A stretch of 64,000 nt of DNA from Trichobilharzia regenti (GCA_944472135.2 OX235264.1:84888319-84952318), one strand, 5' to 3'; shown: positions 21,670 through 33,348, numbered from the stretch's first letter. Notes: generated by a model not told the origin, from the sequence alone. Program-made: numbers and translations.

Positions 21670-22270
21670 GACATAAGATACAGAAGGCGAGGCAATTTCC
21701 ATCAAATGCCTGAAACCTGACTTATGTGTTCAGAAAGAAACAGTCATCAGTCTTCCCTTGCCCTGTTAACTGTCTATATTTATTCTCTCTTTCATCTGAT
21801 TACGTAATTTTTGGCTTTAACCTCATCCCATTTGATTTCGCTTGTTTCTTGTACCTATGATCTGAGTTAAACTCAGTAGATTTTTACCCAATTTATTAGT
21901 CACTCTTCATCTAACGTATCTCTAGTCACCATTTCGTAACTCGTTTATCATTGTAAGCACACATTTACTTTGTTTAAACTTGAACTACCTGTGTAAAAAC
22001 TATATATATATATATATATATATAAGTGTAATATATATATATATATATATATATAAGTGTAATTTTCTGAGCACTGTTCACTAATCCCAGAACCCCCTGC
22101 CAACTGACATTAGGTAAAATTTGCAAGTATGTTAACACTTTTCTCTAAATAAACTTAATAATTTATTTAGGCTGTAAGCAGCTGATGAGAAGCCAACGAA
22201 ATAAATGATGCTACATTTTTGTTCTGGACAAACCACTGTTGTTCTTGCTATATTCAAATTCATAAAGGGG
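21670..22270 (+). mobile_element. Penelope-like element, 3' end
   Basis: Starts in the C-terminus of the endonuclease ORF (AISIKCLKPDLCVQKETVIS) and continues through a 3' region ending GCTGATGAGAAGCCAACG, AATAAATGATG, CAAACCACTGTTGTTCTTGC and CAAATTCATAAAGGGG. The same 3' region borders the 30.5-31.6 kb PLE locus. Two TA microsatellites (22001-22054) are embedded. Confidence 0.65.
22001..22054. repeat. Duplicated TA microsatellite
   Basis: Two (TA)n runs each followed by TATAAGTGTAA: the junction motif is duplicated together with the run. Confidence 0.85.
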
Positions 22271-23429
22271 AAAATGTATGAGGAATCACTAAAAACAAGG
22301 TGCAATTTACAGTGGTTTCGTTCTGGTTTGCGACTCTTTGGCAGTTTCCATTCCAGATACGCCATTGCGATTTAGGCCAGGACGTTAAGGTCACATAGGC
22401 CGAAATTGTTGATGATCAAGTCACTTGAGTCAAAATTCAATGACCTATTAGTTCTAACTTCTGTCTATTTGCGCCATTGTCGTCATTACTAAGCAATGAA
22501 ACATTCATCAAAACTTCATTGTTGAACAGATACATTAGGTAGTCTAGTTATCGTCTTGAAAGTGGCTTTCTTTGTATTCCTCAAATACACATATTTTATG
22601 ATTAGTTCATAAAAGCAACTCTCAGATGAAGTAGTATCCGTATTTATTTTTGAAGTGTAAAGTTTTACAAAATTCATAGGATGAATGATTTCATAATTAG
22701 CAATCACATTTATTACCGCTGCTCTACACACATTCGTAAAGTGATCTATAGGAAGATTCATCAATATTTATGAAGGACTACAGAAAGTATAAAGAAAAAG
22801 AAGTACATCGTATTTTTCTGTCAAAAGCTTCTGAAACATATTTTTCTCTTTTAAACATCATTTGTTAACACACACAGTTTCTTGGATATCATACAATTAC
22901 ATTATATCAACTCATCAGTCAGCCTCTTCAGAATGTCACTTATTTTTCTGAATTATCAATGTGAGCAGTTGAAATCAAATCTTTTGTAGACGTATTATTA
23001 TGACCTTGAAGGGCCGATATCCAAGTCTGAATACCGCTTTTAACCATAGTCACCTGATATTGTCATATTGACGAAACTTGTTTTTCAAACGCCTACATAT
23101 TTCAAATCTATTGTAATTTTTTTTTAAGAATACAACTAGTTCTAGTGATCATTTATTCTGTTTATACAAAGATATTTTCACAAAATACCAATAATGGTCA
23201 TATTGTTTGCTCTCTTGGAGATTCAATGGAATTTATTCACTTTGTAATTCTCAGCTTGCTTATAGATTACACCTATCGAATTCATGCTAAATTTAGACGC
23301 CAAATTATAAGTAGTGCTAGTGATTGCCAAGCAGAACTGAAAGTTGTTACTTAATGTTTCTTGGGTCGAGTGTTTGTTTCAATGGTACAATGTGTCAAAC
23401 AATGAATATAATAGTGGGCTGGTAAGAAG
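22271..23429. other. Unassigned DNA with one weak coding-like frame
   Basis: A minus-strand frame (22764-22516) reads HFTNVCRAAVINVIANYEII and SSESCFYELIIKYVYLRN. An acceptor CCTATAG is possible, but the only donor candidate gives phase 0, which does not fit gene 1. No other signal is present. Confidence 0.25.
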
Positions 23430-24103
23430 ATTATGGAAGATTTGGATTTCTCGCGTGGATGATTTCTTTTTAATACCACATAAACTCAAGGAGTTGTAGG
23501 CGAAAACCAACAAACCGGCTTAAGAAGGCGGCAGCGAAGGCAAGAGTCCAGGTGAACATGGAGAAGAGGGAGGTGGTGAAAATAAACAGCCGACAACAAC
23601 CAACACCAATCACCATCAAAGGGAGAAATTTGATAGGGGTTACTTCCTTCACTTATTTAGGCAATAAGCGTTGTTTCAGCTACACGCGGAACGGATGAAG
23701 ATGTTACAGTCAGAATCGAAAAGACAAGATGTACCTTCATGAAACTAAAACCATTTTCGAAATCTTCTGCTTCACTTAGCCAGCCAGCGTGAAGAAGAAG
23801 ATTTGGATTTTCAACACAAATTGGAAGTCAGTCAGTTCCTTTATAAAGGGTCAGAAACTTGGCCAGCGTGTCATGGAAAGAATTTTCAACAGTCCACTGA
23901 AGACTTTTATCAACAGATGCCATCTTCTATGGCTAGCTCCATACTGAAGATCGAATGGCCAGTCGGCCAGAAAGAACTAGCAACAAGAAACTCTGGTTGG
24001 CTGGGAGCCAGCCAACCGACCAAGAAATATGTGGGAGAAAATGGAGATGGATCAAGCATATACTGAGGAAGCCGTCAAACGACATCACGTGCAATGCAAT
24101 CCA
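23430..24103 (+). mobile_element. RTE-type LINE fragment (subfamily B), truncated at 3' end
   Basis: Starts at EDLDFS, continues through VTSFTYLG and a damaged GSETWPACHGK block, and stops inside the KPSNDIT segment where the CR1-like LINE abuts it. The usual 3' tail is missing, so the CR1-like element probably inserted here. Confidence 0.7.
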
Positions 24104-26020
24104 TAATAATAATAATAATAATAATTTACTTTATTCCAAAAACAGTACTTATAATACAGAATGGAATTCTCAGCATTTGTCACAATATTGCATCTGATTT
24201 ACTCAAAATATAAATAAAATTAAAAATTAAAACAAAATTAACCAGAGGAATTTGTTCATGTTTACGATATAAAGTCAAAAATATTCGAAGCACGAATTGA
24301 GAATATTACATATGATAATAACAGTGAGTTTGTTTCAAACAGTATTGTCGATTCAGTTTGGAAATTTTAGCTTGTTATTATAGATTATTGAATCTAATGT
24401 TCTATTGATATAGTATAGTGAGGGGAAATACAAGATTAACAGTTGTAACACAGCTTAAACGATGTTCACACTTATGAGAAATAAATAAATAAAAAGAAAA
24501 AATTTGAGAGTATTATAAATATAAGAAATACAATAACAATAAAGTATGGTTCTGTAAGAGTGGAAGAAATAGTTTATTTGGTAGTGCAAAGAAGGTTAGT
24601 TAGTTCATGCCTGACACTATTTTCATCGCATGAAGTACGTGCTAAATATGGTATAATGGAATTTTTATTCTTAGACGTACGTGCATAAATTCTTCTGCAA
24701 AGACTTCTTGTTTTTCCTGAGGAGACACAAGGTTGGAGCTGCGGGTAGAGTGGGCTCTCATAGTCTGACAAAATTCCTTTAGCAAATTTGTTACATGACA
24801 TCAAGTGCCTATCAGTGACAATGTCAACGATATGGCCCAGTGGGGTACCACTCATCCTACTGACAGTCTTCAGAGTTCTATGAAGTGCGTCGGTGGCACA
24901 GCGGTTAGGACTCTCGCCGACCATGTACATGGTCCGGGGTTCGAGCCCGCACCGACGCACACCTGATATCTAAGGTCGGCCTGCAAAATTTGGGCTACCG
25001 ATATCCATGCTGAAAATTCCATACTTGTACCGAAAATACAGTGTGGAATCAAGCTGTAAATCAAAAATAAAAATAAAGTAACATAGTCTTTTTAAGCAAT
25101 CCAGGAAAGAATAAGGGTGAACAGTAAAGAAGAATAGATAAAATACGCGAGTTGACAAACTGTAAGAGGAGTGGTTGGGTCATGCCTGAGTGCCTCAACT
25201 TCTAAATGTAAAACGTCAGACGAAATATTCTTTTAGAAATCGCTAAGACATGGGAAGACCACGATAGGTCAGAAGAAAGAATAAATCCAAGATACTTAAC
25301 TTCAAACTTGATTTCTATATCAGTATCATTAATTTTGCAAGGGTCATAGGAACCAGCGGCTTCATTTAACTTTTGTTTGCATCGGAAACTGAAATTAACA
25401 GTCTGACATTTGGAAGGATTTAGTTTAAGGCTGTAAGACGAAGACCATTTGCTAATTCCTGATAGAAAGCTGTTCATGTTAGCACAGTCAAGCTGGGAGT
25501 TAACAGACATTGAAATAGTTAGATCGTCCAGACATTTAAAAAAGTTCATTTCATCAGAATGAGGCAAATTATGCAAGAAGAAATAAAACAGAAAAGGGGA
25601 AATGACAGCGCCTTGAGGGACACCAGCCTCAGTAAGCAAAGAAGTGGACGACTTTCCCTGACATTCAGTGTACTGCTTTCTTCCTGAGAAATAAGAATTC
25701 AGCCATTTGACAACCCAACAGTCAGTTTGTGTTTCAGCAAGCTTGTTTAACAAAATGTCCCTAGGTACTGAGTCGAAAGCAGATGTGTGATCTAGGAAGG
25801 TGTAGCGAACAAATTTAGCCCCCTTGTCTAGGCTGGAGACAATGTTATGGTAAAAGACTGCAGCTGCATCTAAAGTACTTCTACTGTGTTTATAGGCGAA
25901 TCGTTTAGGATCGTTAAAGGCTTTAAGTGAAGGTTGAAGATTAAGTAAGAGTAACTTTTCCATAGTTTTTAGAAGAGGAGATATGGGTATAATCATGTGA
26001 AAAGGATATGAAAGCTTATG
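24104..26020 (-). mobile_element. CR1/Jockey-type LINE, 5' truncated, with a nested SINE
   Basis: The minus-strand reverse transcriptase (about 26010-25202) carries TMEKLLLLNLQP, the A box TFLDHTSAFDSVPRDILL, the B box EAGVPQGAVISPFLF and the C box KCLDDLTIS, where DD is kept but YA is replaced by CL. SLKLNPSKCQ and VKYLGFILSSDLSWSSHV follow. After a SINE A insertion at 24885-25078, the C-terminal segment resumes (LHRTLKTVSRMSG, VTDRHLMSCNKFA, YARTSKNKNSIIPYL). A ~470-nt 3' region ends ATTCCATTCTG, GGAATAAAG and (ATT)n. The nested SINE and small lesions make it inactive. The element resembles the 32-kb copy. Confidence 0.8.
24885..25078 (+). mobile_element. SINE A inserted in the CR1-like LINE
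   Basis: Head 24885-24960 is 76 nt and tRNA-like: 7-bp acceptor pairing GTGCGTC/GACGCAC, A box TGGCACAGCGGTTAGG, B box GGGGTTCGAGCCC. The body and tail contain GATATCTAAGGTCGGCC and GCTGAAAATTCCATAC, ending AAGCTGTAAATC plus an A-rich end. It splits the host LINE ORF between the RT and C-terminal segments. Best-preserved A copy in the window. Confidence 0.85.
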
Positions 26021-27389
26021 GACTGTGAATGAAGCCAAATGAAAGTGGTAACAGAGGACTAAGTGTGTTGATGATGATGATGTGTGGGTGAAGCATATAC
26101 TCCACTGGAAACTCATGGAAAGAATAAATGATAATGATAACAATGTTGCCAGTGTCTTCTTGTTATTAGGAATTCTGCTATTTTTGTGTCAAAACTTTTT
26201 TTGCCCACATCTTGTTAACTGAATATTTTGTCTTTTCCTGGTAGAACTTTAAGATCTATTTGTTTCAGCCTAAATATTACACAAACAATTCAATGTTGTT
26301 TATTCTCTATTAAAAACAAATGGATATGGCGTGTGCTACTGACAAGATATATCACTAGTATACAGATGCAGCCAAAATTGAAAACAGCACTTTAAGTCAA
26401 CGGCTCCAGCCGTAGGACTGTTTACTACTCAATTTCAGATTAGTTTATGTTGTTGTAGTCAAGAAATGATCTCACTGGACAACTTTTCATCTCAAGGTTT
26501 AACCTTCGTTAAAAATCGACAACCAATCAGGACAGTTTATTATGCGCTGACCTAACTGACTTTTATTATAGTTAAAAATGTATAAATGTGCTGTGTTTTC
26601 CCCTAATAAGAAAGTTCTTCACCAAGTATCCTGTCTTCTCCTGTTAAAACACAGCTAGCTTTCAGAGTTTTAATGAATGGTGCCTTAAGCAAGCATTAAA
26701 TTATAGGCTTCTAAACACCAAACACAAATACACTTAATATGTGACTATATTCCCGTCAACCTTCCAAGAGGAAAAGCACTCATTTACAAATATGTACACA
26801 TAATACTTTGATTTTAGTGACAGATTCATGCTATGTTTAAAAAATGTTTGTTTATGTTTGTAGGTAAATACGTCACCACAGTTTAATCAGTCTAACTGTT
26901 CTGTCTTCAGCGTATTATTTGGAATCTGTAGATTTATCTTAGAATATGCTCTTTGGCTGATTGGTATGACCTTGATTCTCATTTTATTCCGACTTTGTTT
27001 TCAGATCACATGTGAGAAATCAATTGACAAGTAGGCCATGGCCTTCGTTTTGTCTTCACTGGCGTTCTGCTGAAGACTGTCAAATCTCCTCCTTCAAGAA
27101 TAAAAAATGAAGTCACTCAGTGATGTAGTTATTCGGTGTATCACTTAAGTCTTGAGATCCCTGATGACCCCGTCACTCCTTGTCGTTAAATTAGCGCAAA
27201 AGCGAATTTATTACTTACCGTTATTCTTCAGTGATTATCAGATTCTTTAAAATATTCGTATACATTCGACTGGACACTAGTAAACAGTGTGATGTTCCCA
27301 GTCGTTTGTTTGGTGAAGACTGACGTAAATTACTGTCCACCTATTTTGACTAACAGCCAGCTCTCACCATAGTAGTATCTCCCATATTT
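26021..27389. other. Unassigned DNA with a possible LTR-like segment
   Basis: Near 26445-26652 there is CAACCAATCAGG, a TATAAATG box and CCCTAATAAGAAAG, an order seen in LTRs, but no clear ends. The rest holds nothing recognised. Confidence 0.3.
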
Positions 27390-28470
27390 CTGGTATGAAT
27401 GATGAGTCATTTCCACTGCACTTGTTGGGTGCAGATTCGATGAACAAGGATTCAGTAATCAACCTCTCTCTCTACCTATCTAGATTACTTCTAAGAATCT
27501 TAACCCTCTCCCAGCCTATTGTGTGGTTGTGTGTTAATGCATGCCTTGCAATTGCTGAGCTTTTTTCTAGATTACTTATCTTCTCGGGGTCAACCATTCT
27601 TACCTTAGCTAAATTCCTATGCTCTGATAATCGGACTACCCCCAACCTACTAGTTTGACCTATGTAGTTGACCTAACTGACAGTCGTTGCAGGATATTTT
27701 GTAAATTATATTATTTTGTCTAATTGGGTCAACAGGGTCCTTTAACCTACAGAGTTTGTCCTATCTGAGTGGTTTGTAGGTTTGAATGCCACTCTAATTC
27801 CTGCCTTATTAAGAATCCTACATAAGGTTTCCTTATATTGTATAACTGTAGATGTCTTATATTCTCGCTTATTTATGTTTTCATCATAAGTTTCATCATT
27901 ATTTTTATTTTGCCTCTGACCTTATTTGATCTTCCTAATGAATTTTATAGGATAGTTATTCAACACCAACGCTTCTTCTATCTGCTTTATTTCGTCATTT
28001 AGGTCTTTTCTTGTGCTACTTAGTGCTATGGCTCGGTTTGTTAGACACTTAACTAAGCCTGACTTAATCGTTAACGGATGAGACGAACCAAAGTCTAAAT
28101 ATCTATTAGAATGAGTTGGTTTTTTATAAGCACTAATGTGCAGTTTACCTTTCTCTATTCGTTTTATTTTACGGTCTGGCATAGCTAATTCTCCTTGTTC
28201 ATTTTCCAGCTTAAATGTGAATTTTATTCCATGTACTAGTGAGTTTATGTGTGTCAAGAAGCTGGAGATATGTTCTGTTTTTAACACTGTGTGTGAAAGT
28301 GTCATCCACATATCTCCATTATATTTTTCGAGTAGGATTAAATGTGTTAAGAGCAATATTTTCTCAGCTATCTATAAAGAAATATTATTTCCTTGTATTA
28401 TTTGAATTTCAAAGTGAGAATTCTCAAAGTGTGCATCAGTCTACATTTTTAGGTTTATTGTCATAATCAT
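27390..28470 (-). mobile_element. Penelope-like element, RT C-terminus and decayed endonuclease
   Basis: Minus strand: MWMTLSHTVLKTEH, INSLVHGIKFTFKLENEQ, HISAYKKPTHSNRYLDF and the KDLNDEIKQIEEALVLNNYP block (28356-27922). Farther 3' is a broken GIY-YIG region with CNDCQLGQLHRSN and GSPIIR fragments (27920-27400). The YVDD box is damaged. A second copy of this subfamily is at 63160-63998. Confidence 0.75.
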
Positions 28471-29005
28471 TTTCAATATTGAATAGGTGTATGCTAATAT
28501 TTAGGAAGATATCCTTTTTAACTTTTCCGGTTTGTAGACCTAACAGCAACAAATGACTAGTACCTCACACAACCTGTAACAACCTACTCTATAAGGTTAA
28601 TAGTTTGTATTCTGAGGCATTGTATTACCTAATTAAGAACATACTTACTTTGTTACTGAATTGCAGTCTGATTAGCTCAGTTAAGAGATCTTTCGTTTAA
28701 GCTTTGATTTGATTGAATAGCTGAGTTTCAGAATAGAAATTTGCACAGAAGTGCAGTAGTTCAAGTATAAGAAAAATTCAAGAGATCTTTAAGGAACAGA
28801 AATATACAGTAGAAAGAATAACTACGTAGAGGACTTAACGGAGTGAATGTATCTAGGTCACTGAGTACGATTTTGAGTCATATAACCGACAGTTTCAAGT
28901 CGTCAGCTATAAGCATCCTGACGATCTCAATCAAAAGGTGAACACCTATCTATGTGGATCAAAAACTTAATGAACTGAGCAACCTAAAAATTCTTATTGA
29001 GTCAT
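28471..29005. other. Unassigned DNA left of the palindrome
   Basis: No gene or matched repeat recognised. Confidence 0.4.
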
Positions 29006-29362
29006 ATAAAAGAAAAAGCGTTCAGAGAAGAGACACCCTTCTCAACGATATCTTTCTCAAGCTGTACAACCACATATATAAATACAGTAAATTTGCCTAG
29101 CAATAGAGTGAATACTTCAAAGATTTGTCATTAGAATTGTAAATTTTAGATAACAAATTTCGTTAATTGGTTAGAAAGTAAAGTAAGATTACATAAGCAA
29201 GTTGAGTGACAAAGTCTAATTGATGCGGCTGAGTAGAGCTCAGCCAAAATTAAAAATGAACAAAAGTCAAGTTAAAAACAGCGGTAATCAGGGGTAGAGA
29301 TTGAATGAGGGGGGGGTGGGGTAAGAAAATATTATACAATTAAGAAACAAACAAGCAAAAAA
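29006..29362 (+). repeat. Left arm of a large palindrome
   Basis: 357-bp arm, near-perfect inverse of 29465-29821, with mismatches near the outer end (GAATACTTCAAAG against GAATGCCTCAAAG). It carries a G-rich run, GAGGGGGGGGTGGGG. No coding capacity. The 102-bp spacer (29363-29464) is not repeated. Confidence 0.85.
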
Positions 29363-29464
29363 AAGACGAAACAAAAATTACGTGGTGTTAAGATAGGTCA
29401 GGTCCACTGTAGATTTAATGACTGAAACGACTTCTTTTGTATACAGAGTTCAGGACTTCGACTA

Positions 29465-29821
29465 TTTTTTGCTTGTTTGTTTCTTAATTGTATAATATTT
29501 TCTTACCCCACCCCCCCCTCATTCAATCTCTACCCCTGATTACCGCTGTTTTTAACTTGACTTTTGTTCATTTTTAATTTTGGCTGAGCTCTACTCAGCC
29601 GCATCAATTAGACTTTGTCACTCAACTTGCTTATGTAATCTTACTTTACTTTCTAACCAATTAACGAAATTTGTTATCTAAAATTTACAATTCTAATGAC
29701 AAATCTTTGAGGCATTCATTCTATTGCTAGGCAAATTTACTGTATTTATATATGTGGTTGTACAGCTTGAGAAAGATATCGTTGAGAAGGGTGTCTCTTC
29801 TCTAAACGCCTTTTCTTTTAA
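29465..29821 (-). repeat. Right arm of the large palindrome
   Basis: Inverse of 29006-29362. A transcript through both arms would form a ~350-bp hairpin. A SINE A tail starts about 25 bp after the outer end. Confidence 0.85.
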
Positions 29822-29845
29822 TTGATTTATTCATATTTCTTATTT

Positions 29846-30024
29846 TTGATTATAGCTTGATTCCATACCGTATTTCGGTACAGCTATGGAATTTTCAGTA
29901 TGTGATATCAGTAGCTCTAATTTTGTAAGTCAACCATAGATATCAGGCGTGTGTCTGCAGAGGATCGAACCCCGGACTATGTACATGGTCGCCGAGACTC
30001 ATGTCCGCTTTGCCACCGACGCAC
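29846..30024 (-). mobile_element. SINE A
   Basis: Minus-strand copy with tail GATTATAGCTTGATTCC, B box GGATCGAACCCCGG region and head ending ACCGACGCAC. Moderately diverged. Confidence 0.75.
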
Positions 30025-30225
30025 TAGGTTTCGGCTTAACAACTCAGTGTTCTTTTTTGAACTAATCCTATGTCAGTTAACAATGGTCAACAAGTAAGGT
30101 GATCATCTGTCATGCATGAGACGAGTAAAATTGTTTGAATCGATGTAGCATCACGAACGCATAGATTAACTTGTCCTACTTACCTCACACTCTACGTCTA
30201 ACGTCAATATTTTATTTTTTATTTT

Positions 30226-30455
30226 TTTTATTCCTTCACGTTCCCCAGTGGAATATAGGGATTCAAGCTAGAGGCTTGAATTTTCTGTAACAGTGTTTAT
30301 TTTACAGGATGGGGTTGGTAGCCTCATTCCCAACCTTTCCTCTCTACCAGCTTTATTTCTGGCTTAGCGAGGTAAAAGAGTTCGTCGGCCGGGATTCGAA
30401 TCCCGGACCATGTGCATGGTTGGCAAGCGTCCTAACCGCTGTACCGCCGACGCAC
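30226..30455 (-). mobile_element. SINE C, well preserved
   Basis: Minus strand: poly-T end, tail TTCCTTCACGTTCCCCAGTGG, body GGGGTTGGTAGCCTCATTCC, CTTAGCGAGGTAAAAG, B box GGGATTCGAATCCCGG and head ending GCCGACGCAC. Full length, about 230 bp. Confidence 0.8.
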
Positions 30456-30544
30456 GTCATTATCACATACCATATTATACCTCTTAACACGAGTGAATTA
30501 TGATTACAATTCCTTGTTAGTATCCTGTTGAAATAACTAACTCT

Positions 30545-31254
30545 GAGCTTGAATAAAGCAAGAACAACAGTGGCTTGTACAGAATAAGATGCTACCATCA
30601 TTTATTCCATTAGCTTCTCATCAGTTAATTACAGCCAAAGGACATTATTGAGTTTATCTACAGAAGCAATTTTAACATACTTGCACAGAGTCTATTTTTA
30701 AGCAAAAAATCAATATATACGCATACAATGCCAATAATAAAAATAATCACTTTATGGTAAACAACAATAATAATCATCCCCAATGGAATCTTTCGGCGTC
30801 ATGTAATCAGATGAAGGAGAGAATGAAAACATCCAGTAACCAGAACAAGTGAAGCACTGATAACCGCTTTTTTCTGAACGCATATATCAGGTTTCAGGCG
30901 TTTGATGTAGATTACTTCGGCAAACTTACGAAGAATTGTACTCCTTTGCCTATTGATAAATTTCAACGGTATTTCGACGTCCACCTTATGACTCGTGTCA
31001 AGGAGATGTCTGGCGATAGCACTACTGAAAGCATTTATCTCCTTGAGAAGAAGTTCTTTCGGTACATGTTCAGAAAGTCGGAGGTACGCTCTTCTTTCTG
31101 TTCTTCCAATATAACTGCTCCCACAGATACATGTAAATTTGTATACACAGTTGGAGTTAACATGAGAGGTATATCTGTCGACTGTTGACTGCACCATACA
31201 GCATGTTGTTTGATAGACGGGAACCAGCTTAGCTGTTGAAGTAATCTGCATCAA
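30545..31254 (-). mobile_element. Penelope-like element, GIY-YIG endonuclease and 3' end
   Basis: Minus-strand frame 31254-30799: VYKFTCICGSSYIGRTERR is the GIY-YIG core (here in the form YKFTC/YIGRT), followed by LRLSEHVPKEL, AIARHLLDTSHKVD and IYIKRLKPDICVQKKAVIS. The RT part is missing. The 3' region (30798-30545) ends near GAACAACAGTGGCTTG. Its 3' portion is repeated inverted at 31246-31612. The endonuclease frame itself is open. Confidence 0.8.
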
Positions 31255-31612
31255 ACGTCTGAAACCTGATATATGCGTTCAGAAAAAAGCGGTTATCAGT
31301 GCTTCACTTGTTCTGGTTACTGGATGTTTTCATTCTCTCCTTCATCTGATTACATGACGCCGAAAGATTCCATTGGGGATGATTATTATTGTTGTTTGCC
31401 ATAAAGTGATTATTTTTATGATTGGCATTGTATGCGTATATATTGATTTTTTGCTTAAAAATGAACTCTGTGTAAGTATGTTAATATTGCTTCTGTAGAT
31501 AAACTCAATAATGTCGTTGGGCTGTAATTAGCTGATGAGAAGCTAATGGAATAAATGATGGTGCCATCTTATTCTGTACAAACCACTGTTGTTCTCGCTT
31601 TATTCAAATTCC
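31246..31612 (+). repeat. Inverted partner of the PLE 3' end
   Basis: Inverse of about 30545-30911: starts CATCAAACGTCTGAAACC (KRLKPDICVQKKAVIS on the plus strand) and runs through the same 3' region to AAATTCCTAAAAGGG. The two copies meet head to head around the endonuclease. Confidence 0.8.
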
Positions 31613-32029
31613 TAAAAGGGAATAAAGGAATAAATGACTCTAAGTTCCTACTCTGCAGACTATAAGTCAGTGTATTATCAAACCTTTTCTTGACATTATC
31701 AGTTGGCATGTTTCACCAAGTGAATCTCTTTCTCTTGAGACTCCATACATTCTTTCTTTCATACAAAAATCAAGCTGAATTTTTTCCATACACGCTTCTT
31801 TATTATTATATTTCATTGATAGTTCTTACTATGTTACTCATTTATACCACTGTATAGTGTGACAAAAATTTACTGAATAAAAAGTGAATAGTTTGTGTGG
31901 TGAATTCATCAGATCATCGGATTATTATACAATATCTGAACAATATTCACTATTACTTACATCATCCTGATCCTCCCACATCTTGATAGTTACTAGAAAG
32001 ATGTTTCGTTTAACGTTCTACGTTAGGAA
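31613..32029. other. Unassigned AT-rich DNA
   Basis: No gene or matched repeat recognised. Confidence 0.4.
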
Positions 32030-32760
32030 ATTTAGGCAATCTGGCATAAAAAGCAGTCTTTGCTTTCTCAGTTTGTCAATTCTTCTATTCTACCCATCCC
32101 ACTTTACTGCTCCCCATTAATCTTTCCTGAACTACTTAAGAAAGACTTTGCTTTGCTGAGAAGGGCACTAAAAGCCGTTAGTAGGGCAAGTGGGATATCG
32201 TTAAACCAACTGGTTAACACTATTGTGGATAGACATATTATGTCATGTAAGAAACTAGCGAATACAATATTGTCAGAACCCGAGCATCCTCTCTATATGC
32301 ATCTATCTCCTTGCATTTCATCTGGTAGAACTAGAAGCAGCTATAAGAGGCTATATGCTAGGACTAGCAAATACAAAAACTCCACAATACCATATCTGGC
32401 ACAGCTGTTATGTGATGAGAAATCCGTTAGGTATGACATGATCAACTTACTGCGGCACTCTAACAAATCGTCCCATTAGTTTTTGTTTTCTTTTCCTCGT
32501 TACTATTACACTGTTGTTCTCATCTTCTATCACACACCAATTTTATATTTCATATCCTGTGGTGCATTGTTTAAAATTTAAACACAACGCTGTTGTTTTT
32601 ATTTTTTTTTAATTATCTTTTGTTTGCGTTGCTTTTTGATGTTAAAATCTTATAAAATTTATGAGGTAATTAGATGCAATATATTGTAATGTACGCTGAA
32701 AATTCCATACCTGTACCACAAATACTGTTTAGAATAAAGCTGTTATTATTATTACATAAA
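32030..32760 (+). mobile_element. CR1/Jockey-type LINE, 3' end
   Basis: Open frame 32060-32479: LLKKDFALLRRALKAVSRASG, VNTIVDRHIMSCKKLA, SSGRTRSSYKRLYARTSKYK and SVRYDMINLLRHSNK, the C-terminal region of the LINE at 24.1-26.0 kb. The 3' region ends GCTGAAAATTCCATACC, GTTTAGAATAAAGCTG and (TTA)n. 5' truncated. Confidence 0.75.
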
Positions 32761-32858
32761 TTAAATTATACCTGAGACTATAAATTAGATAGGTGACATT
32801 GAGTAGATACTTTGTGGTTTTCGTCAGTGTGCAATTTACTAGAATTAATTAAAAGTCT

Positions 32859-33089
32859 GTGCGTCGGGGGCATGGCGGTTAGGACGCTCGCTTACCATGC
32901 ACATGATCCGGGGTTCGATCCCTGGCCGACGATTTCCTTCACCTCACTAAGCCAGAAATAAAATGCTGGTAAAGAGGAAAGGTTGGGCATGAGGCTACCA
33001 ACCCCATCCTGTAAAAAACAACACTGCCACAAAATCTTCAAGCCACTAGCTTGAATCCCTATATTCCACTGGGGAACGTGAAGGAAAAA
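32859..33089 (+). mobile_element. SINE C with perfect 12-bp target-site duplication
   Basis: Plus-strand copy: head GTGCGTCGGGGGCATGGCGG, B box GGGGTTCGATCCC, body CCTCACTAAGCCAG and GGTTGGGCATGAGGCTACC, RTE-B-like tail CCCTATATTCCACTGGGG and an A-rich end. AATTAAAAGTCT flanks it on both sides (32847-32858 and 33090-33101), which fixes the borders and shows retroposition. Confidence 0.85.
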
Positions 33090-33348
33090 AATTAAAAGTC
33101 TGAAAAGGATTCAAAATTGTAGAAGTTAAGATGTACAGTGTGGTGGAATACCATTCAGAAGTTTGAATGATTAAGTATTCCCTCGTCTTTACAGTAATAA
33201 GGACGTCAGAGTGTGCCTTAACTCGGATACTACTTAGTTATGCTTATTTGTACAAATAAAAAACCAGTCATTCTCCTTACATTTTCTGGATAGTTGCACT
33301 CATCACGAGTACCATCTTGACAATTCAGTGTTATAGAAAAAAACACTA

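Noticed and set aside
22132..22365. A 77-codon minus-strand gene
   Set aside because: It lies over the PLE 3' region shared with 30.5-31.6 kb and reads antisense to it.
22516..22764. Upstream exon of gene 1
   Set aside because: The one plausible donor ends in phase 0, whereas the 17293-17397 exon needs a phase-1 partner; the other frames at the stronger acceptor have stops.
24885..24960. A functional tRNA gene (7-bp acceptor stem, A and B boxes)
   Set aside because: The same head recurs in at least eight copies followed by SINE bodies, and the anticodon arm is not convincing; it is a SINE head.
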